Both the position numbers and the translations under genes were made by a program. The notes under the pieces were generated by a model. That model made no database searches. It had not been told where the DNA came from and worked only from the letters and a program-made list of their open reading frames with translations. DNA of 64,000 nucleotides from Paenibacillus uliginis N3/975 (lineage in GTDB: Bacteria > Bacillota > Bacilli > Paenibacillales > Paenibacillaceae): positions 4,380,263 to 4,444,262 of the forward strand of contig NZ_LT840184.1 in the NCBI RefSeq assembly GCF_900177425.1, given 5' to 3'. Below, piece after piece: positions 8,476 through 15,886 of this stretch; the stretch's first letter is position 1; each line of letters opens with the position of its first letter.

Positions 8476-8949
8476 CTATAAGCGATCGTTCTCCTGCAAT
8501 TTCTGCAAAAGTTTTGTCAGTTTATGTTGAAAAATTCTCCGATCCTCATCCATCATTTTCCTAGGGCCTTTGCCGTAATGCCCTGCTTTTCTCGCCTTGG
8601 CTTGATGATGCCTGGAATCAAGCAAAAAATCGATATCCTGGTCACTGAATATCCGTCCCCGAAACGACAGTACTTGGCAGGATTTTGATAAGGCCAGTGC
8701 AGCCAATCCATAATCCTGCGTAACGACAATATCACCGCGCGCTATGTGATTGGCAATGTACAAGTCGGCACTCTGATCACTGCGATCGACCTGAATGATC
8801 TGGATCCCCTCCTCTTCACGGAGCAGATGATCGTAGGAGGATACCAGCAGGACAGGAACATGGAACGCTCTGGCTGTCTCGGCGATCTCTTTCTTAACAG
8901 GACAGGCATCGCCATCTACAACGATGTGTATTGGACGTGTTAACGTCAT
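8476..8949 (-). CDS. yqxD: YaiI/YqxD family protein (DUF188)
   Basis: 157-residue protein of the UPF0178 family, with a PIN-like fold in related proteins; function not established. Typical motifs are the N-terminal IHIVVDGDACPVKKEI, then DIVVTQDYGLAALAL and LSFRGRIFSDQDIDFLLDSRH. It sits directly upstream of dnaG as in B. subtilis, where yqxD-dnaG-sigA is the conserved order. The Bacillus genes yqfL and ccpN, normally between glyS and yqxD, are absent here. Confidence 0.9.
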   Translation of the reverse strand: MTLTRPIHIVVDGDACPVKKEIAETARAFHVPVLLVSSYDHLLREEEGIQIIQVDRSDQSADLYIANHIARGDIVVTQDYGLAALALSKSCQVLSFRGRIFSDQDIDFLLDSRHHQAKARKAGHYGKGPRKMMDEDRRIFQHKLTKLLQKLQENDRL

Positions 8950-9076
8950 AGGGCACCACCGGATTTCGAATTAATAATATCGCTATATATATTATATACG
9001 TCTTATAAGGATTAAAATCCTTCTTCTTGAACTCCATATGAGGTAATCCTCTTTTTTCCAATGGGGCCAAGGAATA

Positions 9077-9115
9077 ACGAAAGCGGCCGCCTTTTCATAA
9101 AGGCCCCGCTTTCGT
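9077..9115 (-). terminator. Hairpin after glyS, probable terminator
   Basis: Strong stem ACGAAAGCGG (9077-9086) with CCGCTTTCGT (9106-9115), and an inner stem GCCTTT/AAAGGC. It sits between glyS and yqxD. The T-run on the minus strand is poor (GTTATTCC), so termination strength is uncertain. Confidence 0.55.
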
Positions 9116-9194
9116 CAATTAACACATTCAATCTTCAGTTCTGCTCCATTAGCTATTACTGGAAATCAAGCAAGACTTACCAGTCACGCTGCAA

Positions 9195-11270
9195 CTACCA
9201 CACCAGTTTGGAAAAGTCTGCATAACGCTTCAAATCACTGTCTATACTGGACAGAAGTGCCAAGCGGTTTGCCTTCACTGCTTCATCCTCGGCCATAACC
9301 ATAACGGAATCAAAGAATCCAGTGATTCGTTCCTTAAGTCCGCTGAGGAGGGACAAGGCACGTTCACCGTTGGACTCTGTCATAGCGACCTCATATGGCT
9401 GACGAATTGCCAGCCATGCCTCGTGAAGCTTGCTCTCTTCTGCTTCTGAGAACAAACCTGGATTAACGGCAATTTTTCCAGCTTTAGCAGCCAAATTGCT
9501 TACTCGGTTAAAGGATTCCACAATGGTTTTGAAATCGTCTGCACCATTGACTGCATCCATAAGTGCGTTCCCCCGTGATACAACCGAAACGACATTATCA
9601 AATCCCGCCGAGATAACGGCATCCACGACATCATATCTTTGTTCCTCAGACAAAAGCTTCTTAACACGCAGATTGAAGAATTCATAAAGATCTTTACGTA
9701 TTTCATCGCCTGAGCGTTTAAGCACACGAATATCTTCATGGACAGATAGGGCAATTCCAAACACATCGGACAACGTAACAGGCAGTTTGTGCTCAAGAAT
9801 AATCTGTACAATTCCCTGTGCTTGACGGCGCAGAGCATACGGATCTTGAGAACCTGTAGGAATGATACCTATCGAGAAGCAGCCTACAATCGTATCGATT
9901 TTATCGGCAATGCTAATGATCGATCCTACGTGAGTGGAAGGCACAGCGTCTCCTGCAAAACGTGGTTGATAATGCTCGAACACAGCTTTTGCTACGCTCT
10001 CCTTCTCTCCAGCTTTACGCGCATAGTCTTCACCCATAACACCTTGGAGTTCAGGAAACTCATAAACCATCTGGGTGACCAGATCAAATTTACAAATATC
10101 TGCAGCACGGCTGACGGAGTCGGCTGCCTCTGCAGGTACAGCCAATTTTACAGCAAGGCTGTCGGCTATGCGGCGGATCCGGCGGACTTTATCACCGATC
10201 GTTCCCAGCTCCTCATGGAACACGATGCTTTCAAGCTTCGAGAGAGCTTCCTTAATTTGCAGCTTCTGATCCTCTTCGTAGAAAAACTTGGCGTCAGACA
10301 AGCGGGCACGTAGTACTTTTTCATTCCCCTTGGCAATAACGTCAAGGGAACGGCTGTCTCCGCTGCGTACTGTGACAAAGTACGGAAGCAGCTGGCCTTG
10401 TTTATTTAGAACAGGGAAGTAACGCTGATGCTCGCGCATGGACGTAATGAGAACATCCTGCGGAATTTGAAGGAACGATGGATCGAAAGTACCGAACAGT
10501 ACCGTCGGCGTTTCAACCAAGAACAGGACTTCCTCCAGCAGATCTTCCTTTACGGCTATATTCCAATCTTTTTCCTGAGCGAGAGCGTTGATTTGGGATA
10601 CGATCATCTCTTGACGTTCCTTTACATCAACGATGACATGTTGACCTCTAAGCACATCCACATAAGCCGAAGCTTCCGGAATGACGGCTTCGCCGCCAAG
10701 GAACCGGTGACCTCTCGTTACATTGCCGGACTTTACTCCCGTAATCTCCATGTCGATCACATCAGAACCGAGCAGCGCGACGATCCACTTGATGGGACGG
10801 ACGAATTTGAATTCATATTGGCCCCATCTCATGTTCTTAGGGAATGTCATCGAGGTGAGAATGCCGTTCAATCCTTCAGCCAAAATCTCAAGGGTCTCCA
10901 CACCGATGCTGTTCTTCGTTACGTAGATATACTCAACGCCTCCCAGCTCTTTAAACGTAAAGCTGTCGGGTTCAACACCCTGGCTGCGCGCAAAACCAAG
11001 CGCCGCTTTGCTCCAATTTCCGTTCTCATCCAGCGCAATCTTACGCGAAGGTCCTTTGACTTCCTCACTAACGTCCGTCTGTTTCTCCGCTACATCCTTT
11101 ACAAGCACAGCCAGTCGGCGCGGCGTCGCATACGACTTTACTTCACCGTGTGCAACCCGGGATGCTTCCAACCACTTGACTGTTCTTTCTTCCAGTTGCT
11201 CCATGGCCGTACGTAGAAAACGCGCAGGTACTTCTTCCAGTCCGATTTCAAACAATAAATCCTTAGCCAC
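9195..11270 (-). CDS. glyS: Glycine--tRNA ligase beta subunit
   Basis: Beta chain of the heterotetrameric bacterial glycyl-tRNA synthetase, responsible mainly for tRNA recognition. 691 residues, the normal size, beginning AKDLLFEIGLEEVPARF as in the family. It includes the internal HD-like segment (MVYEFPELQGVMGEDYA, about 404-420) and ends in an anticodon-binding-like domain (about 560-691). The start codon is GTG at 11270 and overlaps the end of glyQ by 8 bases, so the two subunits are translationally coupled. Expression is set by the glycine T-box upstream of glyQ. Confidence 0.97.
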   Translation of the reverse strand: MAKDLLFEIGLEEVPARFLRTAMEQLEERTVKWLEASRVAHGEVKSYATPRRLAVLVKDVAEKQTDVSEEVKGPSRKIALDENGNWSKAALGFARSQGVEPDSFTFKELGGVEYIYVTKNSIGVETLEILAEGLNGILTSMTFPKNMRWGQYEFKFVRPIKWIVALLGSDVIDMEITGVKSGNVTRGHRFLGGEAVIPEASAYVDVLRGQHVIVDVKERQEMIVSQINALAQEKDWNIAVKEDLLEEVLFLVETPTVLFGTFDPSFLQIPQDVLITSMREHQRYFPVLNKQGQLLPYFVTVRSGDSRSLDVIAKGNEKVLRARLSDAKFFYEEDQKLQIKEALSKLESIVFHEELGTIGDKVRRIRRIADSLAVKLAVPAEAADSVSRAADICKFDLVTQMVYEFPELQGVMGEDYARKAGEKESVAKAVFEHYQPRFAGDAVPSTHVGSIISIADKIDTIVGCFSIGIIPTGSQDPYALRRQAQGIVQIILEHKLPVTLSDVFGIALSVHEDIRVLKRSGDEIRKDLYEFFNLRVKKLLSEEQRYDVVDAVISAGFDNVVSVVSRGNALMDAVNGADDFKTIVESFNRVSNLAAKAGKIAVNPGLFSEAEESKLHEAWLAIRQPYEVAMTESNGERALSLLSGLKERITGFFDSVMVMAEDEAVKANRLALLSSIDSDLKRYADFSKLVW

Positions 11271-12150
11271 GATCAGCGCCTCCTTTCTTGATCAGCGGGA
11301 ATCCAAGCTTTTCACGTTCCTCCAAATAAGTAGCTGCCACTTGGCGGGCCAGATTGCGGACACGCATAATGTAACCCGTTCTCTCCGTCACACTGATCGC
11401 GCCACGGGCATCAAGCAGGTTGAACGTATGAGAGCATTTCAGAACATAGTCGTATGCCGGAAACACCAAATGCTGGCTCATCGCCTTGTTGGCCTCTTCC
11501 TCATACATGTTAAACAGCGTGAACAGCATCTTCACATCGGATACCTCAAAAGTATACTTAGAATGCTCAAATTCCGGCTGCTTGAACACGTCACCATACG
11601 TAATTCCGTCAACCCATTCCAGATCAAACACATTTTCTTTGTCCTGGATATAGGAGGCCAAGCGTTCCATACCGTAAGTGATTTCGACAGCTACCGGGTT
11701 CGCGTCTATGCCTCCGACCTGTTGGAAGTACGTAAATTGTGTAATTTCCATACCATCAAGCCACACTTCCCAGCCAAGCCCCCAAGCACCCAACGTTGGC
11801 GCTTCCCAGTTATCCTCTACAAAGCGGATATCATGATCCAGCGGTTCAATACCGAGACGCTTCAAACTTTCCAGGTAGAGTTCCTGGATATTGTCCGGAG
11901 ACGGCTTGATAATGACCTGGAACTGATGATGCTGGTACAACCGGTTTGGATTTTCTCCGTATCGTCCATCCGCCGGGCGGCGGGAAGGCTCCACATAAGC
12001 TACATTCCACGGCTCCGGTCCAATTGATCGCAGGTAGGTCATCGGATTCATGGTTCCTGCACCTTTTTCCGTGTCGTACGGTTGTACGATAATACAATTC
12101 TGTTCCGCCCAAAATTGCTGCAGCGTCAAAATCATTTGCTGAAAATTCAT
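11263..12150 (-). CDS. glyQ: Glycine--tRNA ligase alpha subunit
   Basis: Catalytic alpha chain of glycyl-tRNA synthetase (class II). Recognised by NFQQMILTLQQFWAEQNC at the N-terminus, TMNPMTYLRSIGPEPWNVAYVEPSRRP (a class II motif region, quoted only in part by its landmarks TMNP and EPSRRP), and GLGWEVWLDGMEITQFTYFQQ. I use the ATG at 12150 because AAGGAG precedes it by 9 bases; this gives 295 residues, the family length. A longer frame to 12210 runs into the T-box terminator and is not credible. Co-transcribed with glyS. Confidence 0.97.
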   Translation of the reverse strand: MNFQQMILTLQQFWAEQNCIIVQPYDTEKGAGTMNPMTYLRSIGPEPWNVAYVEPSRRPADGRYGENPNRLYQHHQFQVIIKPSPDNIQELYLESLKRLGIEPLDHDIRFVEDNWEAPTLGAWGLGWEVWLDGMEITQFTYFQQVGGIDANPVAVEITYGMERLASYIQDKENVFDLEWVDGITYGDVFKQPEFEHSKYTFEVSDVKMLFTLFNMYEEEANKAMSQHLVFPAYDYVLKCSHTFNLLDARGAISVTERTGYIMRVRNLARQVAATYLEEREKLGFPLIKKGGADRG

Positions 12151-12211
12151 GACTTTTAGCTCCTTCACACCGTTTTTAAATCCTATTTCGTCTCTGTACT
12201 CGCTCTGCACA

Positions 12212-12449
12212 ACAAAAAGCTCTCGCCCTATGTCTGTTGTACAGACATAGGGACGAGAGCTGTAGCTTCCCGCGGTTCCACCCTACTTGGTCCCAAAAAG
12301 GACCCACTTTATCACGTGCAGCATGCTCCCGGACGCCATGTTCATGGATTTCTTCCGCCGGACTCCCACTATCACCGGCTCGCTGTAAAAATTGGACCAA
12401 AACCCATTACTTTTCCGTTCAACGCATGTCAATATTCAAATTAGAAACT
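12212..12449 (-). promoter_or_regulatory. Glycine T-box riboswitch of glyQS
   Basis: Leader RNA that senses uncharged tRNA-Gly. The T-box sequence AGGGTGGAACCGCGGG is at 12269-12284 on the minus strand, within the potential antiterminator. A strong terminator hairpin (12218-12261; AGCTCTCG...CGAGAGCT around CCCTATGTCTGT) ends in T5 (12213-12217). Stem I lies upstream, and a GGC triplet (12335-12337, context ATGGCGTCC) is a plausible glycine specifier. Uncharged tRNA-Gly would stabilise the antiterminator and allow glyQS transcription. The 5' end is estimated from the promoter. Confidence 0.93.
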
Positions 12450-12456
12450 TTAACAT

Positions 12457-12485
12457 ATGATACCTAATTTTTTTCCGGACGTCAA
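12457..12485 (-). promoter_or_regulatory. SigA-type promoter of glyQS
   Basis: Minus strand -35 TTGACG (12480-12485), 17-base spacer, -10 TATCAT (12457-12462). The -35 hexamer overlaps the recO stop codon. The transcript would begin near 12449 and include the T-box leader. Confidence 0.8.
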
Positions 12486-13237
12486 ATGTCGTATTTGTCC
12501 ATTTGATCGAGAAAGTTTTGCGACTTTAACCGTAAGCCGAGCTGCATATCCATCAGCGCTCTCATGACCACTTTAAGTTCTGCCTTGGTGGCGTCCTTTA
12601 CATCAATATTACCCAGCCTTCTTAGATCAAGTCGAGCAAACACCCGAAGCAGCTTCAACGTCTTGGGAGACACGGACATAGCCGGAGGGTCCAAATGTTT
12701 GCACCGCCGACACAGAACACCTCCAAGCCTTGGACTGACTAACATTTCTTCGTCAGCCCTCTCCTGACCGCAAGAGATGCAGACGTCCAGCTCCGGACCA
12801 TAACCGGCTGCTTGTAGTATTTTCATTTCGTACAGATTGATTATTATTTGCAGATCCTTATCTTTCTGAAGTGCCGTAAGACAAGCTTTCAGCTGATGAA
12901 ACCAAAAAGCGCCCGTCTCCTCATCCTGAAGCACCCGATCAAGCAGCTCGCAGGCATATGAGGAGTAGGCAGCTTTCATGAGATCCTCCCGGAGAATATG
13001 ATGAGACTCAATAATCTCTCCGGCATTTAATGTTCCGAGCCCGGTTCCGTTCCTAAAAAACACGTATTCTCCATAAGTAAAGGGCTGTGTCAGAGCAGCA
13101 TGACGGCTCTTTATTTTCTTCGCTCCGCGGACCAGAACCCCTACTTTGCCTGATTTTTCGGTGCAAAGTGTAATGATCTTGTTCCCTTCACCGTAGTCCA
13201 TGCTGCGGATGACGATCCCTTCCGCCCTGTATAGCAT
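12482..13237 (-). CDS. recO: DNA repair protein RecO
   Basis: Recombination mediator that, with RecF and RecR, loads RecA on gapped DNA. The N-terminal OB fold begins MLYRAEGIVIRSMDYGEGNKII. The C-terminal half carries a zinc-binding cluster CISCGQ...CRRCK (about residues 177-203). Its 251 residues are the usual Firmicutes length. The ATG follows GGGGGATAAGGC. It lies in the conserved era-yqzL-recO-glyQ order; its stop codon doubles as part of the glyQS promoter. Confidence 0.96.
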   Translation of the reverse strand: MLYRAEGIVIRSMDYGEGNKIITLCTEKSGKVGVLVRGAKKIKSRHAALTQPFTYGEYVFFRNGTGLGTLNAGEIIESHHILREDLMKAAYSSYACELLDRVLQDEETGAFWFHQLKACLTALQKDKDLQIIINLYEMKILQAAGYGPELDVCISCGQERADEEMLVSPRLGGVLCRRCKHLDPPAMSVSPKTLKLLRVFARLDLRRLGNIDVKDATKAELKVVMRALMDMQLGLRLKSQNFLDQMDKYDI

Positions 13238-13273
13238 GCCTTATCCCCCAACCATTCCTGAAGCAGCCAAATA

Positions 13274-13414
13274 TCATTCGTTCTCTTCATACTCTACCGC
13301 CTCTTCTTCTGCGGTCGTGCTTGCGAGTTCCGTACTGCCATCGGACTCCTTATACAGCAAATAAGCATCGACATCTCCAGTCATTGCAAAATACTTCCAC
13401 GAAAAATCTCGCAT
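13274..13414 (-). CDS. yqzL: YqzL family small protein
   Basis: 46-residue protein beginning MRDFSWKYFAMTGDVDAYLL and ending in an acidic tail (AEEEAVEYEENE). This matches B. subtilis YqzL (DFTWKVFSQTGNIDTYLLFKE) in sequence, size and position between era and recO. The start ATG at 13414 has AAAGGATG upstream. Function is unknown; the family is restricted to Bacillales-type genomes as far as I know. It is shorter than usual ORF cut-offs and easy to miss. Confidence 0.88.
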   Translation of the reverse strand: MRDFSWKYFAMTGDVDAYLLYKESDGSTELASTTAEEEAVEYEENE

Positions 13415-13567
13415 TCGTATTCATCCTTTCTTCGGAAATGACGTCTGCATCTACAAGAATAGGATGTGCTTTAACACTGGATTTATGATTTGCAATTGTT
13501 GGTAGGAGTACAATACGATACCAGCAGTACAATTATTCATAACCCGCACTCAATATATTGAGTATGG

Positions 13568-14470
13568 TTATTGTCCGCGGTGAAACCCGAGATCCCGGAG
13601 AACGCGCTCTTGGTTACGCCAGTCTTTTTTAACTTTCACCCACAGCTCAAGGAAAATCTTGGAGCCGAGTAATCGCTGGATGTCCTGACGAGCTTGTCGG
13701 CCGACTTCCTTCAGCAATGTGCCCTGCTTTCCGATAATAATCCCTTTTTGAGAATCACGCTCTACAAAAATAACAGCTGATATATGAACCGTTCCATTCT
13801 CCTCCACACGCATGTCTTCAATGGTGACGGCAATGGAATGAGGCACCTCTTCCCGGGTCTTATGCAGTATTTTCTCACGAATCAATTCGGCACAGACGAA
13901 CTGCTCCGGGTGATCCGTTACCTGATCCTCAGGATAATACTGCGGGCCCGGTGGTAAATACTTCTGGATTTGATCCAGCAGTGTATTTACATTGTTACCC
14001 AGTTTGGCCGAGATCGGTACGATTTCCGCAAAATCAAGCAACTTGCGATATTCTTCAATCAACGGCAGCAGAGCCGTCGGCTCAATTTTATCAATTTTGT
14101 TCATGACGAGAATTACCGGTGTACGGATCTGCTTCAGCTGCTCGGCGATAAAGCGGTCACCCCCGCCAAAGCCTTCCGAGGCATCCACCAGGAACAGCAC
14201 TGCCTCCACCTCGCCCAATGTTCCAAGCGCGGTCTGATTCATGTAGTCTCCGAGTTTGGATTGGCGTTTATGAATTCCAGGTGTGTCCAAAAATACGACC
14301 TGTGAATCGTTTGTCGTATATACCCCGTGTATTTTATTGCGAGTTGTCTGCGGCTTATCCGACATGATCGCGATCTTTTGACCAATTACCTGATTCATAA
14401 GCGTCGATTTTCCGACGTTGGGCCGGCCGATAATAGCTACAAAACCCGATTTAAACGTTTTTTTTTGCAT
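13568..14470 (-). CDS. era: GTPase Era
   Basis: Essential GTPase that binds 16S rRNA and assists 30S subunit assembly. G1 GRPNVGKST, G3 DTPGIH and G4 NKID are all present in the N-terminal domain, and the C-terminal KH domain shows GIIIGKQGTLLKEVG. 300 residues, complete. The ATG has GGAGGAATTT upstream. It lies downstream of ybeY-dgkA-cdd, an arrangement shared by most Firmicutes; ybeY and era both act in 16S rRNA maturation. Confidence 0.97.
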   Translation of the reverse strand: MQKKTFKSGFVAIIGRPNVGKSTLMNQVIGQKIAIMSDKPQTTRNKIHGVYTTNDSQVVFLDTPGIHKRQSKLGDYMNQTALGTLGEVEAVLFLVDASEGFGGGDRFIAEQLKQIRTPVILVMNKIDKIEPTALLPLIEEYRKLLDFAEIVPISAKLGNNVNTLLDQIQKYLPPGPQYYPEDQVTDHPEQFVCAELIREKILHKTREEVPHSIAVTIEDMRVEENGTVHISAVIFVERDSQKGIIIGKQGTLLKEVGRQARQDIQRLLGSKIFLELWVKVKKDWRNQERVLRDLGFHRGQ

Positions 14471-14537
14471 AAATTCCTCCGCGATAATTCCTCTATTGTT
14501 TCTGCAGCTTGTACTTGCGTGTTACTTGTATTACCTG

Positions 14538-14945
14538 TTACTTGGATTCTAAATTCCAAGGACCAAACGCCCCAGGCAGCAGTTCCTCCACAGTCGTCTC
14601 CTGGATATCACCCTTCATATTGCCCAGGATAACCTTCATGTCAGGCTTGCACAGTTCCACCAGCACCTGCCGGCATACGCCGCATGGAGCACAGGGTCCT
14701 TCGGTATCCCCTACCACGGCAATCGCTTGGAAGCTGCCTGGCTTATGTCCGTCAGCGATCGCTCGAAACAGTGCGGTTCGCTCCGCGCAGTTTGTCGGTC
14801 CGTAAGCTGCGTTTTCAACATTGCAGCCATGGTGAACTTCACCGTTTATATCCAACAGAGCCGCGCCAACACCGAAATTCGAATAAGGAATATAAGCCCG
14901 TGCTCGTGCCTTGATCGCTTCCTGCATCAATGTTCCTGTGTCCAT
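14538..14945 (-). CDS. cdd: Cytidine deaminase
   Basis: Deaminates cytidine and deoxycytidine to uridine forms in pyrimidine salvage. Zinc ligands and the catalytic Glu are in CNVENAAYGPTNCAERTA and PCAPCGVCRQVL, the tetrameric CDA pattern (three Cys). The start ATG at 14945 (MDTGTLMQEAIKARA) follows CAGGAGGGATTGTC; upstream in-frame codons overlap dgkA and are rejected. 135 residues, the family size. It lies between dgkA and era as in B. subtilis. Confidence 0.95.
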   Translation of the reverse strand: MDTGTLMQEAIKARARAYIPYSNFGVGAALLDINGEVHHGCNVENAAYGPTNCAERTALFRAIADGHKPGSFQAIAVVGDTEGPCAPCGVCRQVLVELCKPDMKVILGNMKGDIQETTVEELLPGAFGPWNLESK

Positions 14946-14979
14946 GACAATCCCTCCTGAGAATCGAATTGGTTTTTCC

Positions 14980-15387
14980 CTACCCGTTACTGGAATGATC
15001 AAAGCCGCTGCCGATAGATCCAAACCAGGATATGACCGGCTCATAAAACACCATAATCCCAACAACTACAGCAAACAGAGCGGTAATCAATACCGCCCCC
15101 GCGGCTGTATCCTTGGCAATACGGGCCAAGGGATGAACGTCAGGAGATACCAAGTCAACCACAGCTTCCACCGCTGTATTTATCAATTCCGCCGTAATAA
15201 CTAAGGTTACGGCAAGCCCCAAAAACAACCAACGTATTGGTGTCAGCCCCAGCAGTGCCGCAGCTGTAAATACTACAACAGCAGCTACTGTATGAATCTT
15301 CATGTTTCTCTCGGCTTTAAAGGCGTGAATGATGCCTTGTACTGCACAGTTGAAGGTAGACCGTAGGGAAGGCCTATGTGGCTTCAC
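14980..15387 (-). CDS. dgkA: Diacylglycerol kinase / undecaprenol kinase
   Basis: Small integral membrane lipid kinase, 135 residues with three predicted transmembrane helices. The family signature TAELINTAVEAVVDL and KDTAAGAVLI are present. In Gram-positives this enzyme phosphorylates mainly undecaprenol, recycling the cell-wall lipid carrier, so the substrate is probably undecaprenol rather than diacylglycerol. The start is GTG at 15387, sharing one base with the ybeY stop (TAGTG), so it is translationally coupled. Confidence 0.93.
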   Translation of the reverse strand: MKPHRPSLRSTFNCAVQGIIHAFKAERNMKIHTVAAVVVFTAAALLGLTPIRWLFLGLAVTLVITAELINTAVEAVVDLVSPDVHPLARIAKDTAAGAVLITALFAVVVGIMVFYEPVISWFGSIGSGFDHSSNG

Positions 15388-15884
15388 TAACGGGTCAACC
15401 CCACTTCAGCTAGAACCGCCTCTTGTTTCCCCATCATAACGGCTTCACTTGCCTCATCCTGATGATCATACCCTAACAAATGCAAGAAGCCGTGAACAAA
15501 CAGAAAGCCTAGCTCCCGTTCCAGTGAATGGCCGTATTCCTCACTTTGCAGCTTAGCACGCGGAACAGAGATAATGATGTCTCCCAGTACATCAGGCACG
15601 TTTCCGAGCTCGTCTTCGTCATCCAGTTCGTAAATGATTTGAAGCTCTTCGTCCGTCTCCTCATTCATAGCAAAAGACAGAACATCAGTCGGACGGTCAA
15701 TTCCACGGTATTCCTTATTTAGTTCGTGGATCTGATCGTCGTCAACGAAGGTGAGGTCGACCTCACCTTCCGTTACCCCTTCGACCGTTCCAGCTTGCTG
15801 CAGAATCCGTTCCAGAAGAGAGATCAGATCATCCGAAATGACAAAATCCTCTTGTTCATTGTTCCATACCAGCTGCAGACTCAT
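15387..15884 (-). CDS. ybeY: rRNA maturation endoribonuclease YbeY
   Basis: Zinc-dependent single-strand endoribonuclease involved in 16S rRNA 3' processing and ribosome quality control. The metal-binding motif HGFLHLLGYDH lies near the C-terminus, and LNKEYRGIDRPTDVLSFA in the middle is typical. I take the ATG at 15884 because AAGGAG lies 9 bases upstream; a TTG at 15890 is also in frame but sits too close to that site. It overlaps or abuts the yqfF stop, continuing the phoH-yqfF-ybeY coupling. Confidence 0.95.
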   Translation of the reverse strand: MSLQLVWNNEQEDFVISDDLISLLERILQQAGTVEGVTEGEVDLTFVDDDQIHELNKEYRGIDRPTDVLSFAMNEETDEELQIIYELDDEDELGNVPDVLGDIIISVPRAKLQSEEYGHSLERELGFLFVHGFLHLLGYDHQDEASEAVMMGKQEAVLAEVGLTR

Positions 15885-15886
15885 TC

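Noticed and set aside
11008..12027. 339-codon plus-strand frame opposite glyS/glyQ
   Set aside because: Shadow frame over two certain genes, with no ribosome binding site; composition rich in His, Arg and Leu without motifs.
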